Shown here in pieces: positions 15,986 to 25,197 of a stretch of DNA of 64,000 nucleotides. A model generated the notes under the pieces. That model saw nothing but the letters and a program-made list of their open reading frames with translations. It had not been told where the DNA came from and did no database searches. The number at the start of each line of letters is the position of its first letter. Positions within the stretch are counted from its first letter, which is position 1. Origin of the DNA: Pontimonas sp964350865 (lineage in GTDB: Bacteria > Actinomycetota > Actinomycetes > Actinomycetales > Microbacteriaceae); contig CAYGLJ010000001.1 of NCBI GenBank assembly GCA_964350865.1, positions 12,436 to 76,435 on the forward strand, in the 5' to 3' direction. The position numbers and the translations under genes were made by a program.

Positions 15986-17506
15986 GTGGATTCAGAGAAT
16001 CAAGAATCAACCCCTGAGGTGAGCGAAGCACCCGCTTCCAGCCCTCGCAAGCGTGCCCCCCGTCGAGTGGTCTCCACAGACCTTCCCGAAAAGGGCGCAG
16101 ACCAGGTTTCGGAGAGCAAACCATCCACCAAGAGTGATGACTCCGACAGCAGTGCGGAGAAGCCCGCCAGTGAGCGTCCCCGCCGCCGCCGTCCGGCAGC
16201 GGATAAGAGCGAATCGAACGCCGCTGAGTCTGAGTCTTCTGACTCTTCCGATGACTCGGAGGGTTCTGAGGACAATGGCGACGGCGGTGGCTATGGTCGT
16301 GGTCGTGGCCGCGGTCGCGGACGGGACCGACGCCGTGGTGGGGGCCGTGGTGGCTTCAGCGACGACGGTGAACCAGAAATTTCTGACGATGACGTCTTGA
16401 TTCCGATCGGTGGAATCCTTGATGTTCTCGACAACTACGCCTTCGTGCGCACTCAGGGTTACCTTCCCGGACCCACTGACGTTTATGTGTCCCTCGGTCA
16501 GGTGAAGAAGTACAACCTCCGCAAGGGTGACGCCGTGATCGGCGCGATTCGTCAGCCTCGCGAGGGTGAGAACCAGGGGCGTCAGAAGTACAACGCCCTA
16601 GTGAGTGTTGACACCATCAACGGCCAGACCGTGGATGAGGCCGCTAACCGAGTGGATTTCCAGGCGTTGACCGCTGTGTACCCGACGGAGCGAGTCCGCA
16701 TGGAAACCACCAAAGATGAGCTCGCAGGCCGCATGGCTGATGTGTTCACCCCCGTCGGCAAAGGCCAGCGCGGTGTGATTGTGGGACCCGCAGGGTCTGG
16801 CAAATCACACATGGTGGCGTCGATGGCGGCAGCAGTCGCTCAGAACGCTCCCGATGCTCACCTCATGGTGGTCCTCGTAGATGAGCAGCCAGAAGCCATT
16901 ACGGAGATGCAGCGCGGCGCCAAGGGTGAGGTCATTACCTCCACTTTTGATCGCTCAGCTGATGACCACACCACGATCGCCGAACTGGCTATTGAGCGCG
17001 CGAAGCGTTTGGTGGAGCTTGGTCACGACGTCGTGGTCTTCCTGGATTCGCTGACCCGCCTCGCTCGTGCCTACCAGCAGAGCATTGGGGGAACCAGTCG
17101 CGGAGGTTCTGAGTCTGCCTGGGTCTACCCCATCAAGAAACTCTTCGGAGCTGCACGCAATGTTGAGGCTGGTGGTTCGCTGACCATCATCGGCACCCTG
17201 GCGCTTGAGACCGGTATGAGCATGGATGACGTTGTCGCCAGCGAAATCGCCGGGACTGCGACCATGGAGTTGCGTTTGAGTCAGGACGCAGCAGCATCCA
17301 GGCTCTTCCCTGCCGTGGATATTCGTCACTCGGGTACCCGCAAGGATGACCAGCTGCTCTCCGCTGACGAAGTTCGCGCCATCGCGGATATTCGTCAGGG
17401 TGTGGGAGCCATGGACTCTCTGGCCGGTTTGACCAGCGTCCTGGAGGGCATGAAGTCCTCTGCCTCGAACGTTGAGTTCTTGGTCGCTATGCCCAAGAAG
17501 TTCTAG
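15986..17506 (+). CDS. rho: transcription termination factor Rho, divergent and lacking the usual N-terminal Rho_N module
   Basis: RNA-dependent ATPase that ends transcription. 506 residues from a GTG with a good AAGGAG site; an in-frame stop just upstream rules out a longer start. Residues 1-100 are acidic, serine-rich and disordered, followed by an RG-rich tract (103-122); no Rho_N helical motif is seen. The OB-fold RNA-binding domain is conserved (DNYAFVRTQGYLPGPTDVYVS, then NLRKGD). The ATPase domain is unusual: the P-loop is GPAGSGKS (267-274) instead of the normal PPKAGKT type, DERPE is DEQPE (299-303), the Q-loop is shortened to SIGGTSRGG, and the R-loop EEFKGTGNMEL is SEIAGTATMEL (419-429). 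FFGAARN is LFGAARN. Location between thrB and prfA is the normal one for actinobacterial rho. Confidence 0.88.
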   Translation: MDSENQESTPEVSEAPASSPRKRAPRRVVSTDLPEKGADQVSESKPSTKSDDSDSSAEKPASERPRRRRPAADKSESNAAESESSDSSDDSEGSEDNGDGGGYGRGRGRGRGRDRRRGGGRGGFSDDGEPEISDDDVLIPIGGILDVLDNYAFVRTQGYLPGPTDVYVSLGQVKKYNLRKGDAVIGAIRQPREGENQGRQKYNALVSVDTINGQTVDEAANRVDFQALTAVYPTERVRMETTKDELAGRMADVFTPVGKGQRGVIVGPAGSGKSHMVASMAAAVAQNAPDAHLMVVLVDEQPEAITEMQRGAKGEVITSTFDRSADDHTTIAELAIERAKRLVELGHDVVVFLDSLTRLARAYQQSIGGTSRGGSESAWVYPIKKLFGAARNVEAGGSLTIIGTLALETGMSMDDVVASEIAGTATMELRLSQDAAASRLFPAVDIRHSGTRKDDQLLSADEVRAIADIRQGVGAMDSLAGLTSVLEGMKSSASNVEFLVAMPKKF

Positions 17507-17523
17507 AGAAGGCATCACACCCA

Positions 17524-18603
17524 GTGTTTGAGTCTGTTGACGCGTTGATTGCGGAGTATGCCGAGCTTCAAGAGAAGCTCGGTGACCCCGCAGTCCACGC
17601 CGATGCAGGCCTCTCGAAGAAACTGAATCGTCGTTTTGCGGAGCTCTCTAAAATCATTGCCGCTCACGAGAAGATGACGTCACTGACCGACGATCTTGCC
17701 GCCGCGAAGGAGTTCGCGAGCGAGGATGAGTCTCTCGCTGCCGAAGTGCCCGCCCTGGAAGAGGCGCTGGTCGAAGCAACAGAGAGCCTTCGCTCTCTCC
17801 TCATCCCCCGAGACCCTGATGATGGTCGCGATGTGATCATGGAAATCAAGGGTGGTGAAGGAGGCGAAGAATCTGCCCTTTTTGCCGCTGACCTACTCCG
17901 CATGTATTTGCACTACGCCGAGTCCAGGGGGTGGAAGACCGAGGTTCTGGATAAGACCGAGAGTGACATGGGTGGTTTCAAGAACGTCCAGGTCGCTATC
18001 AAGTCCTCCGCCACGGACCCTGCTGAGGGTGTCTGGGCGAGCATGAAGTATGAGGGCGGCGTGCACAGAGTGCAGCGGGTCCCGGTCACTGAGTCTCAGG
18101 GGCGTATTCACACCTCCACGACGGGTGTGTTGGTGTTCCCCGAAGTGGATGAGCCTGAAGAAATTGATGTGAACCCCAACGATCTGAAGATCGATGTCTT
18201 TCGCTCCAGTGGTCCTGGCGGACAATCCGTGAACACCACGGACTCTGCTGTGCGCATTACCCACCTCCCCACTGGGATTGTGGTGTCGATGCAGAACGAG
18301 AAAAGCCAAATCCAGAACCGGGAAGCCGGTATGCGTGTTCTTCGTGCACGTTTGTTAGCCCGTCAGCAGGAAGAGATCGCGGCAGCTGCCTCTGATGCGC
18401 GCAAGAGCCAGATTCGCGGCATGGATCGCTCGGAGCGCATCCGGACGTACAACTTTCCCGAGAACCGTATCGCCGATCACCGCACCGGATACAAGGCCTA
18501 CAACCTTGACCAGGTCATGAATGGTGCGCTTGGTCCTGTCATCACGTCGTGTATCGAAGCCGATGAGGCAGAACGGCTCTCGGCTCTAGGCGATACTGCA
18601 TGA
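17524..18603 (+). CDS. prfA: peptide chain release factor 1
   Basis: Reads UAA and UAG stop codons and triggers peptide release. 359 residues with the GGQ catalytic tripeptide at 232-234 (SSGPGGQSVNTTDS) and the RF1-type codon-reading PxT motif as PVT (187-189). GTG start, 17 bases after rho. The next gene, prmC, methylates this GGQ glutamine and overlaps by 4 bases. Confidence 0.97.
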   Translation: MFESVDALIAEYAELQEKLGDPAVHADAGLSKKLNRRFAELSKIIAAHEKMTSLTDDLAAAKEFASEDESLAAEVPALEEALVEATESLRSLLIPRDPDDGRDVIMEIKGGEGGEESALFAADLLRMYLHYAESRGWKTEVLDKTESDMGGFKNVQVAIKSSATDPAEGVWASMKYEGGVHRVQRVPVTESQGRIHTSTTGVLVFPEVDEPEEIDVNPNDLKIDVFRSSGPGGQSVNTTDSAVRITHLPTGIVVSMQNEKSQIQNREAGMRVLRARLLARQQEEIAAAASDARKSQIRGMDRSERIRTYNFPENRIADHRTGYKAYNLDQVMNGALGPVITSCIEADEAERLSALGDTA

Positions 18604-19463
18604 GTCTTGCGGGCCTGCTCGCAGATATCAGCACTCGTCTCGCTCGAGCCGGTGTTCCCTCACCCTCAGTTGATGCGGAGTTTCTCCTCGCCCACGTCAC
18701 CGGGCTTGGTCGTGGTGAGCTTCTCGCCAAAATCCATCAAGGTCTGGAGTTAGAGCCGGCCCAGCTCGCAGAGCTCGACGCTCTCGTGACTCGACGAGAA
18801 GCCCGGGAACCTCTGCAGCACCTTCTGGGCGTGGCAGGGTTCATGTCGTTTGAGGTGCAGGTCGGGCCTGGTGTTTTTGTCCCCCGGCCTGAAACAGAAG
18901 CGTTGGCGGAGCGTGCCATCCAAAGCGCGTCGACCATGGCCATCGGTGATCGAGGCCTCCAGATTGTGGACCTCTGTTCGGGAAGCGGTGTTCTCGCTAT
19001 TGCGTTGGCGAGAGCAATTCCTCATGCCACAGTCCACGCTGTGGAGCTCTCCGATGAGGCGATGCCTTATTTGCGAAAAAACATTGCGGACTTATCTCCG
19101 GAAGTTCAGATCACCCAGGGGTCAGTTGCCCACTGGGCGAGCGAAGTGGAGACCTCGAGTGTGGACGTGGTGGTCTCCAATCCGCCTTATGTCCCAGACG
19201 CAGAGATTCCCAATGACCCTGAGGTGCAACTTTTTGACCCAGCCCTTGCTCTCTATGGCGGGGAGGACGGATTGGACGTCGTCCGCGTCATTGTGGACGG
19301 CGCGTTTCGTGCGGTGCGCCCTGGAGGGGTGCTCATGCTGGAGCACTCGAATCTTCAAGGCGCAGCTGTCCGAGAAGTGTTCGAGGGATACGGTTTTCGC
19401 ACCGTCTCTACAGAGAAAGATCTCGTGGGTAGAGACCGCTTCACCCAGGGCTATCGGCCCTAA
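18600..19463 (+). CDS. prmC: release factor glutamine N5-methyltransferase
   Basis: Methylates the glutamine of the GGQ motif in release factors. 287 residues: N-terminal helical domain, SAM-binding DLCSGSG (124-130) and catalytic NPPY (194-197), followed by VPDAEIPNDPEV. The start overlaps the prfA stop (ATGA). It ends convergently with the HAD gene, overlapping by 4 bases. Confidence 0.96.
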   Translation: MSLAGLLADISTRLARAGVPSPSVDAEFLLAHVTGLGRGELLAKIHQGLELEPAQLAELDALVTRREAREPLQHLLGVAGFMSFEVQVGPGVFVPRPETEALAERAIQSASTMAIGDRGLQIVDLCSGSGVLAIALARAIPHATVHAVELSDEAMPYLRKNIADLSPEVQITQGSVAHWASEVETSSVDVVVSNPPYVPDAEIPNDPEVQLFDPALALYGGEDGLDVVRVIVDGAFRAVRPGGVLMLEHSNLQGAAVREVFEGYGFRTVSTEKDLVGRDRFTQGYRP

Positions 19464-20077
19464 GAGCGCCCCGCTACGAAGTCGGTAATGGCTTCCTTTA
19501 CGCTCGCGCCCGTGTCAGAGGGGGAGAACCACTTCGAGGTAATGCCAATCTCTTGGGCGCCTCGAATGTTGTCGGGATGGTCATCCACGAAGAAGGTGTC
19601 TTCGCTGGAGAAGCCATAGCGCTCGAGCACCCGAGAGAACACGGTGGGGTCAGGTTTTCTGGCCCGATAGTGCGCGGTGGCAAACATGTGTTCGCCAAAC
19701 AGCGGGACCAGGTCTGGAGCAACCTCTTGCAGGTGCTCACCAATCAGCATTCCATTGTTAGTGAGCAGCGTGACCTGGCCGTGTTGGGCGGCGAACGAGA
19801 CAGAATCCGCTACTTCGGGGCGAAAATCCATGGCAGCTTTCCGAATATCGACCCAGGTTTGGCGCGGAATGGTGGAACCAAATGCTTCATTGACCCGTCG
19901 GAGGTATTCATCTCCGGTGTCGGGGTCTCCGGCTTCAGCTTTCCACTCACCATCGTCGTGCCACCAGCGGGAACGCAGGTCATGGAAGTCATATCCGGTG
20001 AGATCGGTCAGTGACTCCATGCGCTTTCGCCAGTGATAGTCGTAAAGGACGTTGTCCATATCGAAGATAAACAGCAT
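19460..20077 (-). CDS. HAD-family hydrolase
   Basis: 205 residues of a haloacid-dehalogenase-like phosphatase. Motif I is DMDNV (nucleophile Asp6, acid Asp8), motif II is LLTNNG, the motif III lysine is in ARKPDP, and motif IV is FVDDHPDN. The small alpha-helical cap after motif I fits subfamily IA (epoxide hydrolase N-terminal/YihX-like phosphatases). Substrate unknown. A GGAGG site precedes the ATG. It is divergent from tsaC. Confidence 0.88.
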   Translation of the reverse strand: MLFIFDMDNVLYDYHWRKRMESLTDLTGYDFHDLRSRWWHDDGEWKAEAGDPDTGDEYLRRVNEAFGSTIPRQTWVDIRKAAMDFRPEVADSVSFAAQHGQVTLLTNNGMLIGEHLQEVAPDLVPLFGEHMFATAHYRARKPDPTVFSRVLERYGFSSEDTFFVDDHPDNIRGAQEIGITSKWFSPSDTGASVKEAITDFVAGRS

Positions 20078-20121
20078 GATGCCTCCAGCCTAAGCCCCAG
20101 GCTTCCCGCCACCTCCCGAAC

Positions 20122-20127
20122 TACACT
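20122..20127 (+). promoter_or_regulatory. -10 element of tsaC (leaderless)
   Basis: TACACT ends 7 bases before the GTG at 20135. Confidence 0.45.
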
Positions 20128-20134
20128 GGGGGTT

Positions 20135-20815
20135 GTGGGCGCTCTCATCATCGATTCCGCAGATTCTCGTGCGTGGGAAGAGGGTCGTCCTGTTGCCCTC
20201 GAGGCACTGAGGTTCGGACAGAGCATCATCATGCCCACGGACACGGTCTATGGAATCGCCTGCAACGCGTTTTCTCCTGATGCCGTCTCTGCTCTGCTCG
20301 CTCACAAAGGCCGAGGTCGTCACATGCCGCCTCCGGTCTTGGTCGCATCCCCCGAGGACGCCACCACGCTTGCTCGCGAGATTCCTTCAGAAGCTGCTGC
20401 TCTAATGGGCGAATTTTGGCCAGGCGGAGTGACCATCATTCTTGAAGCATCCCCCGATGTCGAGTGGGATTTGGGTGATACTGAGGGGACTGTGGCTATT
20501 CGTATGCCGAACCATCCTGTCGCCCTCGATCTCCTGCGTGAATCGGGCCCCCTCGCGGTGTCCAGCGCAAACCTCACGGGTCAACTGGCATCGGTCACGG
20601 TCTCAGAAGCGTATGAGCAGTTTGGTGATGCGCTTGGTGTCTACATTGATGCGGGTCCGGTCGGCCATGCCTATGCCGATGCTCCCGGGAACCCGGGGAG
20701 CACGATCGTGGATGCCACTGGCGTCGCATCGGGCGGACCCTGGCGAGTACTCCGCCACGGAGTTGTGCCCTGGGAAGACCTGCAAGCCGTGGTGGGCGGA
20801 GTGTGGGAGCAGTGA
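20135..20815 (+). CDS. tsaC: L-threonylcarbamoyladenylate synthase (TsaC/Sua5 family)
   Basis: Makes threonylcarbamoyl-AMP for the t6A37 modification of ANN-reading tRNAs. YrdC fold, 226 residues from the GTG at 20135: PTDTVYG (34-40), KGR (58-60), EFWPGG and SSANLTG. It lacks the extra C-terminal Sua5 domain. A longer start at 20033 would overlap the divergent HAD gene and lie upstream of the -10 element. wecA overlaps its stop. A degenerate paralogue lies at 32899-33576. Confidence 0.93.
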   Translation: MGALIIDSADSRAWEEGRPVALEALRFGQSIIMPTDTVYGIACNAFSPDAVSALLAHKGRGRHMPPPVLVASPEDATTLAREIPSEAAALMGEFWPGGVTIILEASPDVEWDLGDTEGTVAIRMPNHPVALDLLRESGPLAVSSANLTGQLASVTVSEAYEQFGDALGVYIDAGPVGHAYADAPGNPGSTIVDATGVASGGPWRVLRHGVVPWEDLQAVVGGVWEQ

Positions 20816-21936
20816 TTAATTACTTGCTGGTCGCCCTCACCGCGGTAGCGGTGAGTTTCTTGCTCGCCCTCGCGCTCTGGCAATTAGGTGTTCGCTACGG
20901 CTGGCACCGAGAGATTCGACCTCGCGACGTTCACCAGGAACCCACACCGAGGCTTGGCGGAATTGCGGTCTATGTCGGTATGGTTCTGGCCACTCTGGTG
21001 GCGAGCCAGCTTCCTCAATTTGAGGAGGTGTTTCAAAACCCGCGGCCCATCATTGCCGTGTTGGTCTCAGGATTCATTGTGGTGGCGTTGGGAGTGGTCG
21101 ACGACCTGATCGATCTCGACTGGTTGACCAAACTCTCCGGCCAATTCATTGCCGCAGGTGTAGTGGCTTGGCAGGGCGTTCAAATTGTGTCAATCCCTGT
21201 GGGCGGGATCACGCTGTTCTCGCCAACCCTGTCTCTGGTTCTTACCGTCCTCGCGATTGTGTTGGTGATGAACGCGGTCAACTTTATTGACGGTCTCGAT
21301 GGCTTGGCAGCGGGAGTTGCGTTGATTTCCAACGCTGTGTTCTTCCTGTACGCCCTGGTGCTCTCACTCGGTGAGGGCGGAACCCCCTACTTTGGTCTCG
21401 CCACACTCCTCGCGGTGTTGTTGGCAGGGTCACTGCTCGGGTTCTTGCCTCTGAACTGGCACCCCGCGAAATTGTTCCTTGGAGACTCGGGCGCACTCTT
21501 GGTCGGATTGGTCATGTCGGTGAGTGCTATTTCGGTGACGGGCCAAATTGATCCTGGTGCGATTTCTCCCACGCAACTGTTGCCCGCCTTCTTGCCGGTG
21601 ATTTTGCCCTTGGCGGTGCTGATTGTCCCGCTGTTGGATTTCTCGCTGGCGGTGGGGCGACGGTTGCGTCGAGGGATGTCGCCTTTTGACGCTGATCGCG
21701 CCCACCTGCACCACCGCTTGCTCGACATGGGTCATTCCCACCGACAAGCAGTGCTGATTCTCTACTCCTGGACCGCGGTGTTAGCGATTGGAACTCTCAT
21801 GTTCCTCTTTGTGGCCTGGTATGTCGCGCTGGGCATTATCGTCGTTGGCTTGGTGGGCTCCACTGTCGTCACCTTGTCTCCTGATAACCGAGTACCCAAC
21901 GACCCTCTGGCTGTGGAGGAAGGATCCCCATCATGA
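20812..21936 (+). CDS. wecA: polyprenyl-phosphate GlcNAc-1-phosphate transferase (WecA/MraY superfamily)
   Basis: Integral membrane enzyme that transfers a sugar-1-phosphate onto a polyprenyl phosphate to start synthesis of a cell-wall glycan (in actinobacteria, often the arabinogalactan or teichuronic-type linkage unit). 374 residues, about ten membrane helices. Motifs: RLGG, VVDDLIDLDW, NFIDGLDGLAAG, LFLGDSGALLVG and HLHHRLLDMGHSHRQ, the last typical of WecA rather than MraY. The GTG at 20812 overlaps the tsaC stop as GTGA and has GGAG upstream; a GTG at 20803 is less likely. Confidence 0.9.
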   Translation: MINYLLVALTAVAVSFLLALALWQLGVRYGWHREIRPRDVHQEPTPRLGGIAVYVGMVLATLVASQLPQFEEVFQNPRPIIAVLVSGFIVVALGVVDDLIDLDWLTKLSGQFIAAGVVAWQGVQIVSIPVGGITLFSPTLSLVLTVLAIVLVMNAVNFIDGLDGLAAGVALISNAVFFLYALVLSLGEGGTPYFGLATLLAVLLAGSLLGFLPLNWHPAKLFLGDSGALLVGLVMSVSAISVTGQIDPGAISPTQLLPAFLPVILPLAVLIVPLLDFSLAVGRRLRRGMSPFDADRAHLHHRLLDMGHSHRQAVLILYSWTAVLAIGTLMFLFVAWYVALGIIVVGLVGSTVVTLSPDNRVPNDPLAVEEGSPS

Positions 21937-22376
21937 CCGTGTCCCAGATCGCCAAACGAGCTCTCCTCGCCGGGGTGGTCGTCACCTCAATCATCGCCAT
22001 TGTGGCGGCGACGGCTGGTGCCCTCATCTCAGACCTTGCCGGCATGTTGGGAGCTTTCGTTGGGGCGGCCCTCGGGTTCGCTCTGTTGGGGTTGACGCCA
22101 CTGAGCATTATGTGGGGATTCAAGCTCGGCAAAGGCGATGTCCTCTCGCCCGGATTCTTTAGTGCGGTGCTCGGAACCTGGCTGCTGAAGTTTGTGGTGT
22201 TCTTGGCGGCCGTGTTCTGGCTCGGTGATCAAGCATGGCTTGATCGGACTGTCCTGTTTGTCACCATCGTTGCGTCCGTGATCGCCACACTGGTCACCGA
22301 CTTGGTGGTCGTCGCGAAATCACGGATGCCCTACGTGTCGGACGTTACCTTGCCGGGGGACAAGCCGAAAGATTAG
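21933..22376 (+). CDS. AtpI-like membrane protein
   Basis: 147 residues with four hydrophobic segments (about 10-30, 38-60, 75-95 and 105-125) and a polar tail. Sequence similarity to the ATP synthase protein I family is weak to the eye, but its place directly after wecA, where actinobacteria carry a small membrane gene just before atpB, supports the call. AtpI-type proteins help assemble the c-ring. Here the atp operon proper begins 11 kb further on. It overlaps wecA by 4 bases and the convergent FAD oxidase by 4 bases. Confidence 0.6.
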   Translation: MTVSQIAKRALLAGVVVTSIIAIVAATAGALISDLAGMLGAFVGAALGFALLGLTPLSIMWGFKLGKGDVLSPGFFSAVLGTWLLKFVVFLAAVFWLGDQAWLDRTVLFVTIVASVIATLVTDLVVVAKSRMPYVSDVTLPGDKPKD

Positions 22377-23743
22377 TGCCCGGTCAGCGGCGCGATAAGT
22401 CGTGAGATGAGTGAGCGACGACCTGTGCGCTCTTCGATGCGATCAGCGAGGTCTACACCGATAATCGCCGCGGTAGCTCCGAGGTAGCGAAGTGGCTCTG
22501 GTTCCCACTGGGGAGATCGATGTCCGACGAAGGGCAGTGTGGTTCGCTCGGTGTTGTTGCCGAGCACCAGATCAGCCAACGTGAGTCCGGCCAGGTGAGA
22601 TAACCCGACCCCATCGCCGACATAACCGCCTGCCCTGCCAATAGCGGTTGCGGTATCGAGAGTGACTGAGGCGTGCCAATCTCTGGGCACGCCCAACACT
22701 CCACCCCAGGTGTGGGTGATGGCAGCATCCCCGATCTGCGGGAACATCTCCTTCAGGGTGGTCTCCAGGGCGTCAAACACACGGGGCACCCGGTCAAATT
22801 CTGGAGAGATGGTGCTACCCCAGTGATACGGCGCCCCTCGACCGCCGAAAGCAATCCGGTTATCGGCGGTGCGTTGCCCATAAATCACCAGCGAACGGAA
22901 ATCCGAAAACGTCATTCCGTGGGGCAACCCGATCGCGTCAAACACAGAGTCGGGGAGTGGCTCCGTGGCGATCATCAGTGAGTAAAGCGGGAGTGATGCT
23001 CGCTTGGTGGGGCGCAATTGACTGCGATAGCCCTCCATGGCATCGATGATGATGTCGCCCTGAACATCGCCACTCGTCGTGGTCACCACACCGGGCCGGT
23101 AATCGAGCACTGCCGTGTGCTCGGCGATGCGGATCCCTGCGGCATCGGCAGAACGTGCCAGGCCTCGCACAAGTTTTGCGGGGTGAATCCTCGCGCATGC
23201 CGGATCAAACACGGCGCCTTGGGTGTGGGTGGCCTGGAGAGTGTCAGCAGAATCTCGCCATTGCATGGAGTCCGCAGGAGTCATGGATGCCTCCTGGAGG
23301 GCTGAGTGCGCCCGATGGCGATGGATGTCCGCTCTCACCAACGAGGTGGTTCCTCCCTGGACAAAGTCGCAGTCGATGTCGAGCTTGGATGCCCACTTGC
23401 CCACCGAAGGAACACAATCCACCATGGCCTGGCGCATCGCGGTGGCGGGGTGAACTCCGTGGCGATGAATCAGCGCGCTCGTGCTGGTGGGGAAGAGGGC
23501 TGACACCCAGCCACCGTTTCGACCCGATGCCCCAAACCCGGCAATCTCCTTTTCCAGGATGAGCACCCGGGTGGTGGGGGATTGCTCCACCAGAGACAGT
23601 GCTGTCCAGAGCCCTGTGTACCCAGCGCCCATGATGATGACATCCCAGTGGGAGCCGCGCTCAGCGGAGCTGAGACCAGGCCTCGGTGTGAAGTCCTCGC
23701 TCAGCCCCTCATGCCAGAGCGATAAGTGTCGGTAGTCCGTCAC
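22373..23743 (-). CDS. FAD-dependent amine/amino-acid oxidase (DAO superfamily)
   Basis: 456 residues. The N-terminal dinucleotide motif is IIMGAGYTGLWTALSL, followed by EKEIAGFGASGRNGGWV, the pattern of the gamma-glutamylputrescine oxidase (PuuB)/glycine oxidase branch; the C-terminal GGYVGDGVGLSHLAG closes the FAD site. Its place in a polyamine block, five bases from an aminotransferase gene, suggests oxidation of a polyamine or its glutamyl derivative, but no PuuA-like ligase is in the window, so a free amine substrate is equally possible. Confidence 0.85.
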   Translation of the reverse strand: MTDYRHLSLWHEGLSEDFTPRPGLSSAERGSHWDVIIMGAGYTGLWTALSLVEQSPTTRVLILEKEIAGFGASGRNGGWVSALFPTSTSALIHRHGVHPATAMRQAMVDCVPSVGKWASKLDIDCDFVQGGTTSLVRADIHRHRAHSALQEASMTPADSMQWRDSADTLQATHTQGAVFDPACARIHPAKLVRGLARSADAAGIRIAEHTAVLDYRPGVVTTTSGDVQGDIIIDAMEGYRSQLRPTKRASLPLYSLMIATEPLPDSVFDAIGLPHGMTFSDFRSLVIYGQRTADNRIAFGGRGAPYHWGSTISPEFDRVPRVFDALETTLKEMFPQIGDAAITHTWGGVLGVPRDWHASVTLDTATAIGRAGGYVGDGVGLSHLAGLTLADLVLGNNTERTTLPFVGHRSPQWEPEPLRYLGATAAIIGVDLADRIEERTGRRSLISRLIAPLTGH

Positions 23744-23748
23744 GAGAA

Positions 23749-25197
23749 CTAGATCAGCTTCGACGCCCGTGTCAGCACATCGCGCAGGATGGCCTCGATT
23801 TCGTCAAACTCTGCCGGTCCAATCGTCAGCGGTGGTGCCAACTGAATCACAGGGTCCCCTCGGTCATCAGCGCGGCAGTACAGTCCCGCTTCGAAGAGCG
23901 CTTTGGAGAGGAAGCCACGCAGGAGCTTTTCGGACTCTTCGTCGGAGAAGGTTTCCTTAGTGACCTTGTCCTTGACCAGCTCGATACCGAAGAAGTATCC
24001 GGCTCCACGGACGTCTCCCACAATGGGGATATCGAGCAGGCGCTCGAGCGCTGCGCGGAACTTCGGAGAGTTCTTCCGCACGTGCTCGTTGATGCCTTCC
24101 TCTTCGAAGATCTTCAGGTTTTCGAGCGCTACTGCTGCTGACACCGGGTGTCCGCCGAAGGTGTAGCCGTGGTAGAACGTTGTGTCGCCTTTGCTGAAGG
24201 GCTCAAACAAACGGTCACTGGTGATCATCGCGCCGATGGGGGAGTACCCACTGGTCATACCCTTGGCGCAGGTAATGATGTCGGGGACATAGTCAAAGGC
24301 GTTGCAGGCGAACATTTCACCAATGCGCCCAAAAGCACAGATAACCTCGTCGCTGACCAGCAAGACATTGTGCTTGTCGCAAATCTCTCGGACCCGCTGG
24401 AAGTATCCAGGGGGCGGAGGGAAACATCCACCCGAATTTTGCACAGGCTCGAGGAATACAGCTGCCACCGTGTCGGGGCCCTCGAACTCGATCATTTCCT
24501 CAATGCGATTCGCTGCCCAGAGACCAAACTCTTCCTCAGTGCCACCGGGGAAGCCCATTTCCTCGGCGCGGTAGTAGTTGGTGTTGGGAACGCGGAAACC
24601 ACCTGGAGTGAGTGGCTCAAACATGGCCTTCATAGAGGGAATACCAGTGATGGCCAATGCTCCCTGCGGAGTCCCGTGGTAGGCGACATAGCGAGAGATG
24701 ACTTTGTGCTTCATCGGGTGGCCCTTGAGCTTCCAATACTGTTTGGCCAGCTTGAAGGCACTCTCGACGGCCTCACCACCTCCGGTAGTGAAGAAGACCT
24801 TGTTCAAATCACCCGGTGCATAATCGGCCAGCTTGTCCGCCAGTTCAATTGCGGCGGGGTGGGCATAGGACCACAGGGGGAAGAAGGCTAGCTCCTCCGC
24901 TTGCTGGCGAGCTACCTCGGCCAGACGGGCGCGACCGTGACCGGCATTGACCACGAAGAGTCCGGCGAGACCATCGATGTAGCGCTTGCCTTTGTCATCC
25001 CAAATGTGGTGGCCGTTTCCTTTGACAATGACAGGGACATCTGCGCCACCCGAGAGCGGGCCTTGTCGCGTGAAGTGCATCCACAGGTGATCGCGTGCCT
25101 TGTCTTGCAGCGTCTCCGCCTTCTTGGGGCGCTTGGCAGTCTTTGGCTTGGCAGGCTTGGTGCTTCTCTTGAGTTTCAGTTTGTCGATAATCGTCAT
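23749..25197 (-). CDS. class III aminotransferase, putrescine/omega-amine type
   Basis: 482 residues of a PLP-dependent class III transaminase. Pyridoxal site: GGGEAVESAFKLAKQYW, SDEV (Asp283) and the Schiff-base Lys312 in CAKGMTSGY. It resembles SpuC-like putrescine/beta-alanine:pyruvate transaminases in the LAGLFVVNAGHGR and SYAHPAAIELADKLA segments. Odd feature: residues 6-33 form a Lys/Pro/Ala-rich basic tail not expected in the family. It would convert putrescine to 4-aminobutanal for the divergent dehydrogenase. Start overlaps the Lrp stop (ATGA). Confidence 0.88.
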   Translation of the reverse strand: MTIIDKLKLKRSTKPAKPKTAKRPKKAETLQDKARDHLWMHFTRQGPLSGGADVPVIVKGNGHHIWDDKGKRYIDGLAGLFVVNAGHGRARLAEVARQQAEELAFFPLWSYAHPAAIELADKLADYAPGDLNKVFFTTGGGEAVESAFKLAKQYWKLKGHPMKHKVISRYVAYHGTPQGALAITGIPSMKAMFEPLTPGGFRVPNTNYYRAEEMGFPGGTEEEFGLWAANRIEEMIEFEGPDTVAAVFLEPVQNSGGCFPPPPGYFQRVREICDKHNVLLVSDEVICAFGRIGEMFACNAFDYVPDIITCAKGMTSGYSPIGAMITSDRLFEPFSKGDTTFYHGYTFGGHPVSAAVALENLKIFEEEGINEHVRKNSPKFRAALERLLDIPIVGDVRGAGYFFGIELVKDKVTKETFSDEESEKLLRGFLSKALFEAGLYCRADDRGDPVIQLAPPLTIGPAEFDEIEAILRDVLTRASKLI

